A stretch of DNA of 64,000 nucleotides, taken from contig CALMWT010000125.1 of the NCBI GenBank assembly GCA_937870855.1, positions 1 to 64,000 on the forward strand, in the 5' to 3' direction. Of the stretch, positions 18,755 to 28,509 are shown in pieces. Made by a program: the position numbers and the translations under genes. The number at the start of each line of letters is the position of its first letter. Within the stretch, counting starts at the first letter, position 1. This DNA is from an uncultured Taibaiella sp. (GTDB lineage Bacteria; Bacteroidota; Bacteroidia; Chitinophagales; Chitinophagaceae). The notes beneath the pieces are model-generated. The model worked only from the letters and a program-made list of their open reading frames with translations. It made no database searches and was not told where the DNA came from.

Positions 18755-20602
18755 TTACCTGCTAATTTGAACTGTTCGGGCAAAGTCGCCTTCCGTGGTC
18801 TTTAATTTCAGGATGTAATTTCCGGGAGGAAGAAGATTAAGGTCTATGCTATTCAACCCTGATGAACCATTTTCTTTCCTCACAATGCTACCCATCATAT
18901 TCACGAGATACATTTCTTCAAGTCTGGCATTCTTTAGTTCAATAAACAATCTGTCTTTTGCAGGGTTTGGATAAACTCTTACATTTTCTTCTCCCTCAAT
19001 ATCGTTGACAGACGTAGGTACTGATCTATATGCTGTGTCGCTGCTGCAAGTATTTTTCACTATTAGTTTCACAATCAGCGCTACGTTCACACTTTGGGTA
19101 TAGGTGTGTATTGGGGTTGTATCAGTTGAGGTTGCTCCATCGCCAAAATGCCACTCAAAATCTTCCACATTCTGGTAAGAAGAAGGATAGAACTGGTAGG
19201 TATTATTCATACGAACATAAGAGATACCACTTACCGTTGGCAAAGGTCTGATGGTTACATTGATGGTATCTGCACGGGTGCAATATTGCGTCACTCTCAC
19301 CCAGTAATTTCCGGAAACATTCGTAACAGGAATTGTTTGTGTGCTATCTCCTGTACTCCACATATAAGTTGCTCCGGGATGCCCTCCATCCAATATTAAA
19401 GGTATGCTCTCGCAAAATGAGGTATCATCTCCCAGGTAAGGAGCCGGCGGTGGATTAACCTTTGCCGTTACCTGCACTCTGTTACTTTGGCAATTAGCAG
19501 AATCGGACGCAACCCACAAAACGCTATCCTGCATTAAAGTCTCGAAAATCAACATAGTGTCGGTTGCTATTGAAGTACCTCCAGTTGGGTCAGAGTACCA
19601 TTGATAGTTTGTGTTGTTTATTACCGAACGAATAGAAACAATAGCGGTGTCTCCCGGACATACCGTATCGGAAACTACAACGGGTAAAGTATTTGGTCTT
19701 CTGAAAGTAATGGATACAACGGGTGTGGTATCGTTCTGGCTTATTGTATCTCCACTTAGTTGTGTGTATGCTCTCACTGTATAAGTTCCTTGTGGAAGGT
19801 TAAGTTTACCTACAGTAAAAGTATCTCTTGCATAAGCCGCCAACGTACCTGTGTATGTGTTGGTAATGGTATTGGTAGTGCTGCCAATATATCTTGCAGT
19901 TACCGGAAAATTGCTGGCACTTGTACCTGCATCATTCTTCAACACCACTCTTACCAAAACACTATCATTAGCACAATAGCTTGTATTGTTGACGGGGCTT
20001 ACCAAAGTAAACGCGGAAATATTATTGGGTGGTGCCTGCACAAAAGTTACAGCTCCTGAAAAATAGCGTGGCGTAAGGTTTGGCGAAGGAAAGGGACCAG
20101 CGTAGCCCGGACTTATTGCGCTCGAACCTGTTTGGATTGTCACATTACCGGAAGTATAGGTATTAGTACCGGTTGTGGAGAAAAATGCTAAACCAGAATT
20201 ACAAACAATAGCAATTCGATACGTAGTGCTTGGTGGAATCACTACATATCTATTGGTTAATACAGGAATTATTTGGTTAGTAGTAGCGCCGGTAATTAAA
20301 GGAGAAGTTCCAACCAATACCCAGCCATTTGCTGTAGTGATAGATGGAGCGCCCGTTAATGCTGTTGGGTGATACCAAACGCTATAGCTCCTTCCATTGT
20401 TCGCGGTATTATGAAATGCAGAAAACGTAGTTATTGCTATGCCAAAAGCGTTATTATTGGTCACGCCAAAAACATTGGAGCCACCACTTACATTGGTAGC
20501 AGCGGTTGTGGAGGCAGTCACTGTGGTTTGTCCGTAACTAATTGCGGAAGAAAACAGCAATACAAATAAAGTGGAAAAATAAGTCAGTACAGTTCTTTTC
20601 AT
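18755..20602 (-). CDS. T9SS type A cargo protein with PKD domain
   Basis: Predicted 615 aa. Signal peptide at about 1–24. The N-terminal half is a beta-sandwich with many Thr/Asn residues; CARDB-like and Ig-like segments follow (SYCANDSVLVRVVLKND). A PKD domain lies near 480–530 (FEWHFGDGATSTDTTPIHTY). The C-terminal ~75 residues are a type A T9SS sorting domain (VRVYPNPAKDRLFIEL … PPGNYILKLKT). It should be secreted by type IX secretion; PKD and Ig-like modules suggest adhesion or scaffolding. No catalytic module is visible. Confidence 0.9.
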   Translation of the reverse strand: MKRTVLTYFSTLFVLLFSSAISYGQTTVTASTTAATNVSGGSNVFGVTNNNAFGIAITTFSAFHNTANNGRSYSVWYHPTALTGAPSITTANGWVLVGTSPLITGATTNQIIPVLTNRYVVIPPSTTYRIAIVCNSGLAFFSTTGTNTYTSGNVTIQTGSSAISPGYAGPFPSPNLTPRYFSGAVTFVQAPPNNISAFTLVSPVNNTSYCANDSVLVRVVLKNDAGTSASNFPVTARYIGSTTNTITNTYTGTLAAYARDTFTVGKLNLPQGTYTVRAYTQLSGDTISQNDTTPVVSITFRRPNTLPVVVSDTVCPGDTAIVSIRSVINNTNYQWYSDPTGGTSIATDTMLIFETLMQDSVLWVASDSANCQSNRVQVTAKVNPPPAPYLGDDTSFCESIPLILDGGHPGATYMWSTGDSTQTIPVTNVSGNYWVRVTQYCTRADTINVTIRPLPTVSGISYVRMNNTYQFYPSSYQNVEDFEWHFGDGATSTDTTPIHTYTQSVNVALIVKLIVKNTCSSDTAYRSVPTSVNDIEGEENVRVYPNPAKDRLFIELKNARLEEMYLVNMMGSIVRKENGSSGLNSIDLNLLPPGNYILKLKTTEGDFARTVQISR

Positions 20603-20738
20603 ATAGGCATTCGTTAATCGTTCTAATTTAGGAAACTTTGTTTGAATAATTCAATATCCCTCAAAAATTACAAAGCTAAGGACGTTTTTATCTGCTTATT
20701 CGTTTGCAACGATCGCACATTTTATAGAAATTATCCTT

Positions 20739-20746
20739 TAGGTTTG
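20739..20746 (+). promoter_or_regulatory. -7 promoter box for oxyR
   Basis: TAGGTTTG matches TAnnTTTG and lies 18 bases before the ATG at 20765. It supports that ATG over the in-frame TTG at 20642, which lies upstream of the box. Confidence 0.5.
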
Positions 20747-20764
20747 CCCCTCAATTCTGTATAT

Positions 20765-21721
20765 ATGACCATCACACAACTGGAATATGTAGTAGCTGTA
20801 GCCACCTACAGGAGCTTTGTTGCCGCTGCCGAAAAATGCTTCGTTACACAACCCACCCTGAGTATGCAGATACAAAAACTGGAAGATGAACTTGGAATAA
20901 AACTTTTCGATAGAAATAAACATCCTATTGCCGTTACAGCTATGGGCGAAGCAATTGTATCGCAAGCACGTATTGCCTTAGCAGAATGTGAAAAAATTCA
21001 CGAGATCATTCAAAATCAACAAAACCTGATTGGAGGCACTTTCCGGTTTGCTGTAATTCCTACTGTTGCACCTTACATCATTCCGGGTTTGTTAGAAAAG
21101 TATGTAACAAACTACCCAGCCGTAAAGCTGCAGGTGAGAGAACTGGAAACAAAACAGATTATTACTGCGCTTAGAAATAATGAAATAGATGCAGCGCTGG
21201 TAAGTACCCCGCTCGAACAAAATGGCCTAAAAGAATATCCTTTGTTTTATGAGCCTTTTGTAGGCTATTTTTCTGGGGAAGATGTTGCCTTGCAAAAACG
21301 CCTCATTACACCCGACGATATTGACCTCAGTCGCATTTGGCTTTTGAACGAAGGGCACTGCATGAGAAATCAGATCATTAACCTTTGCAGCGAACAAGTG
21401 CAAAAACTTCAGGCAGAAAAACCATTCAGGTATGAAAGCAGCAATGTTGAAACGCTTCGTAAAATGGTGGATAAAAATGGTGGAATGACCGTGCTTCCTG
21501 AGTTGGCAACTTTCGAGTTTGATGAAGACCAGCAAGACCGCTTGAGGTATTTTGAAGATCCGGAACCGGTGAGGGAAATAGGCCTGGTTACGAATGACCA
21601 TTTTGTAAAGCTTACCCTCTTGCAAAGTTTGATTGATGAAATCCTTACTCTGGTTCCAGAAAAGATGAGGGTGCAAAAGAAAAATAGAAAAGTGCTGAGA
21701 ATTCAGTCTGCTAGGTTGTAG
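20765..21721 (+). CDS. oxyR: Hydrogen-peroxide sensor OxyR (LysR family)
   Basis: Predicted 318 aa from the ATG at 20765. The N-terminal LysR helix-turn-helix reads MTITQLEYVVAVATYRSF … TQPTLSMQIQKLEDELG. The effector domain contains NEGHCMRNQIINLC, in which two cysteines nine residues apart match the redox pair of E. coli OxyR (Cys199/Cys208). Peroxide should oxidise the pair and switch the regulator, with catalase and peroxidase genes as usual targets; none is adjacent. Its 3' end overlaps the convergent spermidine-synthase-like gene by 11 bases. Confidence 0.93.
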   Translation: MTITQLEYVVAVATYRSFVAAAEKCFVTQPTLSMQIQKLEDELGIKLFDRNKHPIAVTAMGEAIVSQARIALAECEKIHEIIQNQQNLIGGTFRFAVIPTVAPYIIPGLLEKYVTNYPAVKLQVRELETKQIITALRNNEIDAALVSTPLEQNGLKEYPLFYEPFVGYFSGEDVALQKRLITPDDIDLSRIWLLNEGHCMRNQIINLCSEQVQKLQAEKPFRYESSNVETLRKMVDKNGGMTVLPELATFEFDEDQQDRLRYFEDPEPVREIGLVTNDHFVKLTLLQSLIDEILTLVPEKMRVQKKNRKVLRIQSARL

Positions 21722-22352
21722 TAACAATTACTTTGTTGATGCCTAAATCAATTACCTCAGACGCAGGCAATAAATTTTTTGAAAGGAACTCAAATTGTTT
21801 TTGATCCTCTTTTGAGTTAACCATAAAATTGACCACAATAATGCCGCCGACCAACAAACGTTGGCGGCATTTTTCAATAAAGCCTGCGGTGCTGACATAC
21901 GGAACCGTAACCCGGCCAAGGAAAAGATCAATAACAATCAAGTCAAAATTTTCCGTGCTGATCTCAATAAATTCATTTGCATCGACACACTCAAACCTTA
22001 GTTTCTGTGGGGGTAATAATTTTTTCGCCAGCCGCAAAACTTCTACGTCGTTATCCACCAATGCTATCTCAGGATAAAATCCCATTTCATTCAAAATCTG
22101 TGCGCCGCTACCAATGCCACTGCCGAGAAACAAAACACTTTTTACACCTGGCAATCGAAGTTTGATTTTTTTGAAAGCAGCGAGCAAAGGTCTGTATCGT
22201 GTTCCATCCGAGTAAATTGCATCTTCTGTAGAAAGTTGCCATTGTCCGTTAGAAAGAAAAAGCTCCAGCACAGAATGATGAGTGCCAGAGCCTTTCCATA
22301 TTTTAACCGGAATTAGATAACTCAGAATTTTTTGAAGCTTGCTTACTTTCAC
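21711..22352 (-). CDS. Spermidine-synthase-like methyltransferase-fold protein
   Basis: Predicted 213 aa with a Rossmann-type class I fold: VLFLGSGIGSGAQILNEMG (glycine-rich motif I), PEIALVDNDVEVLRLAKKLL (acidic residue at the end of strand 2) and NFDLIVIDLFLGRVTVP (the position of the catalytic Asp region in SpeE). It is shorter than true SpeE (about 280 aa) and lacks the N-terminal beta-hairpin domain, so aminopropyl transfer is uncertain; a small-molecule methyltransferase is an alternative. The GTG start shares its G with the TAG stop of the upstream M48 gene, pointing to translational coupling. Confidence 0.72.
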   Translation of the reverse strand: MKVSKLQKILSYLIPVKIWKGSGTHHSVLELFLSNGQWQLSTEDAIYSDGTRYRPLLAAFKKIKLRLPGVKSVLFLGSGIGSGAQILNEMGFYPEIALVDNDVEVLRLAKKLLPPQKLRFECVDANEFIEISTENFDLIVIDLFLGRVTVPYVSTAGFIEKCRQRLLVGGIIVVNFMVNSKEDQKQFEFLSKNLLPASEVIDLGINKVIVTTT

Positions 22353-23155
22353 TAACCTTGAGGCTTATAATATTTCATGGCTTCAGGTATCCATTTCTTC
22401 AGGTTGTTCATTCTTGTCTGATCACTTGGGTGTGTGCTCAATATTTCAGGTGGTTTTCCTCCACTTTTAGAAGACATGCGTGTCCAGAAATTGATTGCCT
22501 CATTTGGATTGTAGCCAGCCATTGCCATAAAAATAACCCCCATGTGGTCAGCTTCACTTTCCTGATCGCGGGAAAATTTCAGCAAAGCTCCTTGAGCACC
22601 TATTCCTACCGCGGCATTAAAAACCTGCGAAGCTGCTCCAGGATTAGAACCTAAAACTGCACCCAAAGCCTGTCCGCCAAATTGTGCCGCAACTTGCTGA
22701 CTTGCTCTTTCACTTGCATGTTGTGCCACAGCATGGGCAATTTCATGACCAACTACTGTTGCCAATCCTGCTTCGTTTTGTGCTAGCGGCATGATACCGG
22801 AGTAAACTGCTACTTTACCACCAGGCATACACCAGGCATTTGCTTCATTATTATTCACCAGATTAAACTCCCATTGGTAGCCGCTCACCAGATTCGACTG
22901 GCCTTTACTGCTTAAATATTGTTGTACCGAAGTAGCCAATCTACTACCTACACGCTGTACCATTTCTGCATCTCTGGTGCCTTTCTGTGGGCTATTGGTT
23001 GCGAGAAAGGAAGCATATTCCTGGCTGGCCATTTGACGCATGGTGCTTTCATCCACGAGACTTAGTGCGCGCCTGCCCGTAACCGGATTTGTATAACACG
23101 AATACAGTCCGCAACTAATAGAAAGAATTGTAAAAGCTAATAACGCTCTTTTCAT
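22352..23155 (-). CDS. M48-family metallopeptidase lipoprotein
   Basis: Predicted 267 aa. A lipoprotein signal with LYSC lipobox (Cys near 20) is followed by the conserved YTNPVTGRRAL seen in Oma1/LoiP/YcaL-type peptidases. The zinc motif is HEIAHAVAQH, with the third ligand in ESEADHMGV. It should be a membrane-anchored periplasmic zinc endopeptidase in envelope protein quality control. It is coupled to the spermidine-synthase-like gene by a one-base stop/start overlap. Confidence 0.92.
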   Translation of the reverse strand: MKRALLAFTILSISCGLYSCYTNPVTGRRALSLVDESTMRQMASQEYASFLATNSPQKGTRDAEMVQRVGSRLATSVQQYLSSKGQSNLVSGYQWEFNLVNNNEANAWCMPGGKVAVYSGIMPLAQNEAGLATVVGHEIAHAVAQHASERASQQVAAQFGGQALGAVLGSNPGAASQVFNAAVGIGAQGALLKFSRDQESEADHMGVIFMAMAGYNPNEAINFWTRMSSKSGGKPPEILSTHPSDQTRMNNLKKWIPEAMKYYKPQG

Positions 23156-23209
23156 GTCCTTAAATTTTTAAGGAGTGTGACAAGATTTATACCAATAGAC
23201 AAAAGCTGC

Positions 23210-23848
23210 TTAATCGCGACGGCGCAATTTACGTTTACGAAATAGCGGAACCTTGCTTTCATTGCCCTGAAGAAGTCTGTTAATATTCTTATAGTGGGTA
23301 AGCACTACAAGGCAGGCAGTAGCAATGGCAAATACCCTGTAGCTTAGTTCAGGCTCATTAAAAATGAAAAGTATTAAAAGAGGAAATGCTACACTTGCAC
23401 TGATGGAACTTAAAGAAACATAGCGCGTTAAGAATAAAATCGCCAAAAAAACTCCCACCAAACTTACTGCTACTAAGGGTTGAATGGCTAATATCATTCC
23501 GAATAAAGTAGCAATACCTTTCCCTCCTCTAAAATCTGCCCAAATGGGGAATATGTGCCCCGCTACAGAAGCAAGCCCAAGCACAACCTGAAGGTTAGTA
23601 ATTTGCTCACTATACCAGGGAAAGGCAGACAATAATGATAATTTGACTGCTAAAAATCCTTTGAGCATATCAATCAACATAACTGCCGAACCAGCTTTTG
23701 AACCTAAAATTCTAAAGGTATTGGTAGCACCTGAGTTGCCACTGCCATGTTCTCTGATGTCAATTCCGTAAAATCGCTTACTTACCCACACGGCTGTAGG
23801 AATGGAACCGATAAAGTAGGCTAATATGATTAAGATTGCTATAGTCAT
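23210..23848 (-). CDS. plsY: Glycerol-3-phosphate acyltransferase PlsY
   Basis: Predicted 212 aa with five hydrophobic segments. PlsY motifs are clear: IGSIPTAVWVSK, IREHGSGNSGATNTFRILG and WADFRGGKGIATLFG. It transfers the acyl group from acyl-phosphate to glycerol-3-phosphate, the first step of phospholipid synthesis, at the inner membrane. The C-terminus is basic (RKRKLRRRD). It lies between prmA and the M48 gene on the same strand. Confidence 0.95.
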   Translation of the reverse strand: MTIAILIILAYFIGSIPTAVWVSKRFYGIDIREHGSGNSGATNTFRILGSKAGSAVMLIDMLKGFLAVKLSLLSAFPWYSEQITNLQVVLGLASVAGHIFPIWADFRGGKGIATLFGMILAIQPLVAVSLVGVFLAILFLTRYVSLSSISASVAFPLLILFIFNEPELSYRVFAIATACLVVLTHYKNINRLLQGNESKVPLFRKRKLRRRD

Positions 23849-23954
23849 TCGAGGGAAATCAATGGTGAGGACAAATTTAAACGTTTTGCCAAGATATCCT
23901 AATGATCGGTGTACCGGTTTTGTTAAATAAAAAGCGTTCCTTGCACTAGTGCTG

Positions 23955-24773
23955 TTATCGTCTAAAAAACTTCAAAACTATCCAACCACTGTCTGTGTTT
24001 TTACCTTCCAATACAAAACCCTGATTTAAAGCTGTTTCAACAATTGTATCCTCATCCACTTCAAGTAGCCCGCTCATCAATACAAAACCATTTGGCTTTG
24101 TAGCGGTATAAATATCGCCCATATATTCCAGCAAAATGTGGCGATTAATATTTGCGAGCACTACATCAAAACGATTAGTGACAATAGTCTCAATTGAACC
24201 AATTTTGATAGAGATTTTGGAGCAACTATTTCGCTCCGCATTCTCAACAGCATTCTGATAAGACCATTCATCGTTGTCAATGGCAACAACATTTTTTGCT
24301 CCAAGTTTTTCTGCAAGAATAGCAAGTATGCCTGTTCCCGTACCAAAGTCAAAAACACTTTTATCCTCGAAGGCAATTTCCTTCATCGCCTGCATCATTA
24401 GCCGGGTGGTGGAATGATGACCTGTACCGAACGACATTTTTGGAGTTATAACAATCTCATACGGTGTAGTAATTTCGAACTTGTGAAAGTCTGCCCTTAC
24501 CGTGCAAAAATCCTCTACTATCACAGGGGCAAAATTCTCTTCCCATTGCTTGTTCCAATTGGTCTTTACTATTTCTGTTACCTCAAAGGATACTTCATAA
24601 TCCTGCACTACAGAAGATAATGATGTGAGATCGTACATTTCCTCTTCTATGTAGGCCAAAAAATACTCCTCTTGCTCCTCAAATCCATCGTAACCGATTT
24701 CCGAAAGTAAAGCAATCAGTATTTCCCGTTTGGCGGAATTATCAGTTTTAATAGTGACGCATTTGTAGTTCAT
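23955..24773 (-). CDS. prmA: Ribosomal protein L11 methyltransferase
   Basis: Predicted 272 aa from the ATG at 24773. An in-frame start at 24827 would add 18 residues but overlaps the terminator of the upstream gene, so it is less likely. The SAM-binding motif VFDFGTGTGILAILAEKLGA and the PrmA signature TPKMSFGTGHHSTTRLM are present, with DVVLANINRHILLEY (the NIN-like motif) near the catalytic region. It trimethylates ribosomal protein L11. The N-terminal substrate domain (about 1–60) is retained. Confidence 0.94.
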   Translation of the reverse strand: MNYKCVTIKTDNSAKREILIALLSEIGYDGFEEQEEYFLAYIEEEMYDLTSLSSVVQDYEVSFEVTEIVKTNWNKQWEENFAPVIVEDFCTVRADFHKFEITTPYEIVITPKMSFGTGHHSTTRLMMQAMKEIAFEDKSVFDFGTGTGILAILAEKLGAKNVVAIDNDEWSYQNAVENAERNSCSKISIKIGSIETIVTNRFDVVLANINRHILLEYMGDIYTATKPNGFVLMSGLLEVDEDTIVETALNQGFVLEGKNTDSGWIVLKFFRR

Positions 24774-24801
24774 AATTTTCCCGACAAATTGACAAAGTAA
24801 A

Positions 24802-24824
24802 AGGCTGCACTTTATGTACAGCCT
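24802..24824 (-). terminator. Terminator after the PorE-like gene
   Basis: On the minus strand AGGCTG pairs with CAGCCT across an 11-base loop and is followed by TTTTA. It lies between the stop at 24849 and the prmA start. Confidence 0.6.
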
Positions 24825-24848
24825 CAAGCAATTTAAAAATAAAATCTC

Positions 24849-27024
24849 TTATTGCTGATTCACGCGGCTCCCAGGATTTCCGGCATCAGATTCACTATCT
24901 AATTCTCCATCTGCATTACCATTCTCATCTTGAATCAGGTTCTTTTCCTGCTCATCCATAGAACCTGGTTTGGCACTGTTGAATATAATTCTACGAGTAG
25001 GAACATCAGTCACAATACGGAACTCGGTACGACGGTTTAACTGACGACCAACAGGATTATCACTTCCGGTTGTAGTAGTATTAGGAGCCGCGGGCATTTT
25101 TTCCCCGTATCCTTTTACTATCATACGCGCATCTTCAATACCATTATTTACCAAATAATCTTTTACAGATTGTGCACGACGTTCTGAAAGATTTTTATTG
25201 TATTGATCAGTGCCTTTCGCATCTGCAAAAGAATAAATTTCAACGCTCAAAGAAGCATTATCTCTCATGAAGTTTACCAGCGAATCCAGAGAAGCTACAG
25301 ATTCGGGACGAAGGGTAGCTTTGTCATAATCGTAATAAACATTGCTCACACGAAACGCATTGGAGATGCTGCTGAGGCAAATGGTCACAGAAGCAGTATC
25401 ATCCGGATCAGAACGTTTTACATCAGATGTATTAACAGTTGCACGTGTTGAGGAGAACCCTTGCTTGTCGGCAGTAATCACATAAGTATGAGAGCGCGAC
25501 ATGTTGAAACCAAAAGTTCCATCTGTTGAATTGAATGTCTTAAGATCGCCGGTTTCATCCACCATTTTCACCACTACATCTTCTACAGGCTGCTTGGTTT
25601 CACAATCAATTACACGACCTGCTACTAACAATCTTGGCTCATACTGAATACGCCAAATATCGTCGCAACAAGTAGGATTTTTTAATGCAATAGACCCTAC
25701 CCGATTTGAAACTAAATAACCGTCTGGCTTGCCTACCGGATCTTTAATAAAGTATAATTCATCGGCAGAAGTATTAATAGGATAGCCCAGATTCATCACA
25801 TTCGCATAACGAGAAGGTCCACCATCAGCAGAATAAATATCAAAACCGCCCATTGTTACCCATCCGTTGGATGAGAAATAGAGCTTGTTCACACGAGAAT
25901 CAAGGAGTGATTTCATCACCTTCTGTATTGATTTGCTTACCTGCATTTTGCGGACGGCGGTAAGTGCCATTACGAGGATCAATAATTGAATACCAAATAT
26001 CATAACCGCCACGGCTTTGCAGCTTGCGATTTGAAGAGAAGAATAAAACTTCTTTTTTACCAACGCGAGCTACTGATGGCTGAGTATTTGATCCACCATC
26101 GTTAATACCTTCTCCTAATAAAGCTGGCTCTGTCCACTGGCTTCCTTCAAATTTTGAAACATATATTTTACAGATCACCTTCATGGAATCTTCTTCTGCA
26201 CATTTTGTGAAGTAGAAACGATCGCCACCAGGACTGTAAGAACCGTTACCAACGTGTACGCGCGGATCGTTGAACTTGCCATCACCAAACTTCAGCGCCC
26301 ATTGGAAAGAGTCGGCTACAGCAACATTTTCTTGTTTGCGGGAAGTCATGAGGCGGGAAACATATTCATCGCGGTTTTTCTTGGCAACATCCACCACTGT
26401 ATTTTGGCGCATTGTTGCAAATAACAAAGCAGTATCACCGAGCGGATAAGGCGCAAGTTCCGTGTAAGCGCTATTCACATTTGGACCAGCATTCAGTATG
26501 TTAACCGGCTGCGGATTTTTAATAGAATTCAATGCCATGTTAACGCCTTCAATTTCGCGTTTCGCTTTTAGCTTCAGCTTTTTGAAAGTTTTTGGATTAT
26601 CAGCTATGAACTTATTGAACTGATTTGTTGCCGCTTCATACTCCCCTTGCATTTTCAGCATCATAGCTTGCTTAAATGTTGCTTCAGGATAAAGCTTTGG
26701 CGCCAATGCAGCCACTTCACCATAATAGTGGGCAGCCGGCATATAATCCCTGGTCATCCAATAGCACTCTGCCAGTTGGTAAGTTAGGTAAGGGTTTCTC
26801 TCCTGTTCCTGTTTCAATTGCTGGTAATACTCAATAGCGTTGAAATAACTACCGGATTTAAACAGATCATCAGCCCAGCGAAGCTTCTTATAATAAGGGA
26901 GCTTTGCTACCGGGTCATTTGCTTTGTTCCTGTACTTATCTCTTCGTTGCTGCTGTCCGTAAACATCGTATTGAGTAGAAACGAGAATTGTTGCTAAAAG
27001 TAAAAGCAGCCAGTTTTTTCTCAT
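24849..27024 (-). CDS. PorE-like OmpA-family protein, reading frame broken near 25900
   Basis: Two reading frames together make one protein of about 724 aa. The upstream part (27024–25900, 374 aa) has a signal peptide, TPR repeats and WD40/PD40-like propeller segments (LFFSSNRKLQSRGGYDIWYS). It stops in TPR-style order at INTEGDEITP followed by TGA. The downstream part continues one base later with DSRVNKLYFSSNG, a second propeller blade, a carboxypeptidase-regulatory-like domain (GRVIDCETKQPVEDVVVKM) and an OmpA_C peptidoglycan-binding domain (LSVEIYSFADAKGT). This order matches PorE-like proteins of type IX secretion. The junction CCT TGA T allows a +1 shift; a small deletion or sequencing error is equally possible. 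Its upstream neighbour is a PorP/SprF protein. Confidence 0.85.
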
Positions 27025-27068
27025 GTGCGTGAGCGTTATTAATGGGATAAAAGTAACAATCTGATTGG

Positions 27069-27104
27069 AAAAAAGAAAGGGCTAAAAAATTTTTTTGCCC
27101 TTTC
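27069..27104 (-). terminator. Rho-independent terminator after porP/sprF-like gene
   Basis: On the minus strand a perfect 8-bp stem (GAAAGGGC with GCCCTTTC), 14-base A/T loop and six T follow the stop at 27126. It separates the PorP-like gene from the PorE-like gene. Confidence 0.85.
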
Positions 27105-27125
27105 TATCTTTTTATGCGAAATTAT

Positions 27126-28181
27126 TTAGAAGCGCGCGCAAGGATAAACCAAACGGCGTGCGAAATCAAGCGGACTTGGAGCAATATAACGGAGCGATAT
27201 TTCGAAACCACCATTCCCGTTCGAGGCAGACTTCAAAGATGAAGTGTTATAGTCATAGCTTACACCAAGACGAAGGCCTTTCCACTCGATACCACCTGTA
27301 ATCATCATTGCATCATTTGAGCGAATCCAACCTCCAAGAAATACGGCAGTAGATACAGAACGGAACTCATCATCACCTACCACTAGATGAAACTCATTTC
27401 CTGCAACAAGTTCTGTGGCGGTAGATTGAGATTGATACAACACTGCGGGACGAAGACTTAGCTTTTCACTTACATAAGCGATTATACCTAACTGCGCCGC
27501 ATATCGAACACCTAAGCCTACTTCGCTATTCTTCTTCTTTTGTAAAGATTCTTGTGGCTGATTGAGGTTCATAGCAGCTATACCTAAAGTGTAACCAAAT
27601 TTTTCACTTACACTGTGTGCCCAGCTTAAACCAGCATTAACTGTAAAATAGTTGATCTTGTTGTTGAGTCCGGGCCATTCTCCGCCAGTGCCCTGTTGAA
27701 ATATACCATTGGAATATTCATCACCGAAATACAACTTACTCAAATCAATACTCTTTTGTGTATATCCTCCTTGCAAGCCAATAGTAAGTGCTTTATCAAC
27801 ATTTACCCCTAAAAATTTATGGTAGGCTAAAGATACCAGACCAGAAAAATTAGAAAGATTACCATCGCCTGCTTTATCATTATAAAGCTGAACACCTGCG
27901 GCAAGGTAATCATCGTGCGTAAGGTCGGTAATGATGGGGGCGTCGAAAGATGCGCCATAGGTAACAAATGGGGCGGTAACGCTTCTCCACTGATTGCGAT
28001 AAATCGCAGCCGCACGCCATTGTCCACTAAAAGCCCCTGTATATGCGGGGTTCACTAAAAGTGGCGATGCGTTAAACTGAGTAAAGTGTACGTCTTGTGC
28101 CTGTGCAGATTGAAAGCTTAAAGCCATAGCGGCTACCAATGCTACACGGGTGAAGGTATTTTTCCTGCTCATGATATTCAA
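27126..28181 (-). CDS. PorP/SprF-family type IX secretion outer-membrane protein
   Basis: Predicted 351 aa. A signal peptide (about 1–28, ending AQAQ) is followed by the family start DVHFTQFNASPLLVNPAYTG and repeated amphipathic strands ending near GFEISLRYIAP. Family knowledge: PorP/SprF proteins are outer-membrane barrels linked to type IX secretion or gliding and are usually paired with OmpA-like proteins, exactly as here. This genome has T9SS cargo nearby (16 and 18.8 kb). An alternative start four codons downstream is possible. Several paralogs per genome are usual, so the exact role is open. Confidence 0.92.
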   Translation of the reverse strand: MNIMSRKNTFTRVALVAAMALSFQSAQAQDVHFTQFNASPLLVNPAYTGAFSGQWRAAAIYRNQWRSVTAPFVTYGASFDAPIITDLTHDDYLAAGVQLYNDKAGDGNLSNFSGLVSLAYHKFLGVNVDKALTIGLQGGYTQKSIDLSKLYFGDEYSNGIFQQGTGGEWPGLNNKINYFTVNAGLSWAHSVSEKFGYTLGIAAMNLNQPQESLQKKKNSEVGLGVRYAAQLGIIAYVSEKLSLRPAVLYQSQSTATELVAGNEFHLVVGDDEFRSVSTAVFLGGWIRSNDAMMITGGIEWKGLRLGVSYDYNTSSLKSASNGNGGFEISLRYIAPSPLDFARRLVYPCARF

Positions 28182-28509
28182 CCTTATTGGTGTTATCTAA
28201 ATTGATTTGTTACGTTTCTTCTGAGTTGTTAAATCTTACTCAACGGTTCAAAATACGCAAAGTTTTCAAAGTTGCAATATTCCTACAATTATTTTGTTCT
28301 CCACTTACCAAAAAATGCTTTTGCGAACATCCAACACTACCGTGAAAGTTTGACTGACTTTTTAAAAGACAGATGAAAAAAGAGAAAAGTTTGCTTTCTT
28401 TAAATACAATATTAAAGCGCAAAAATAATTTTCGAAACAATATTTTGCAAAAGCACTCAATAAAGTCGGGACTATAATATTATTGTACTTTTGCTTGCCC
28501 ACGCTGGAT
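28182..28509. other. Divergent intergenic region, porP-like / ftsK
   Basis: 328 AT-rich bases between divergent genes. It holds a TACTTTTG promoter box near its right end and no ORF or repeat that I can support. Confidence 0.6.
28486..28493 (+). promoter_or_regulatory. -7 promoter box for ftsK
   Basis: TACTTTTG matches TAnnTTTG, 16 bases before the ATG at 28510. It argues against the in-frame TTG at 28483, which lies inside or before the box. Confidence 0.45.

Noticed and set aside
20642-20764. Longer OxyR with 41 extra N-terminal residues from a TTG
   Set aside because: The extension does not look like a LysR N-terminus and the promoter box lies inside it.
25890-25915. Shine–Dalgarno-assisted programmed frameshift proven by an AAGGTG stretch upstream
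   Set aside because: The stretch is about 12 bases away, further than in prfB, and Bacteroidota use weak Shine–Dalgarno pairing; it is not evidence on its own.
24849-26063. A separate OmpA gene starting upstream at 26063
   Set aside because: The 54 codons before the frame change overlap the real propeller reading of the other frame and have unnatural composition; the two parts are one PorE-like gene.
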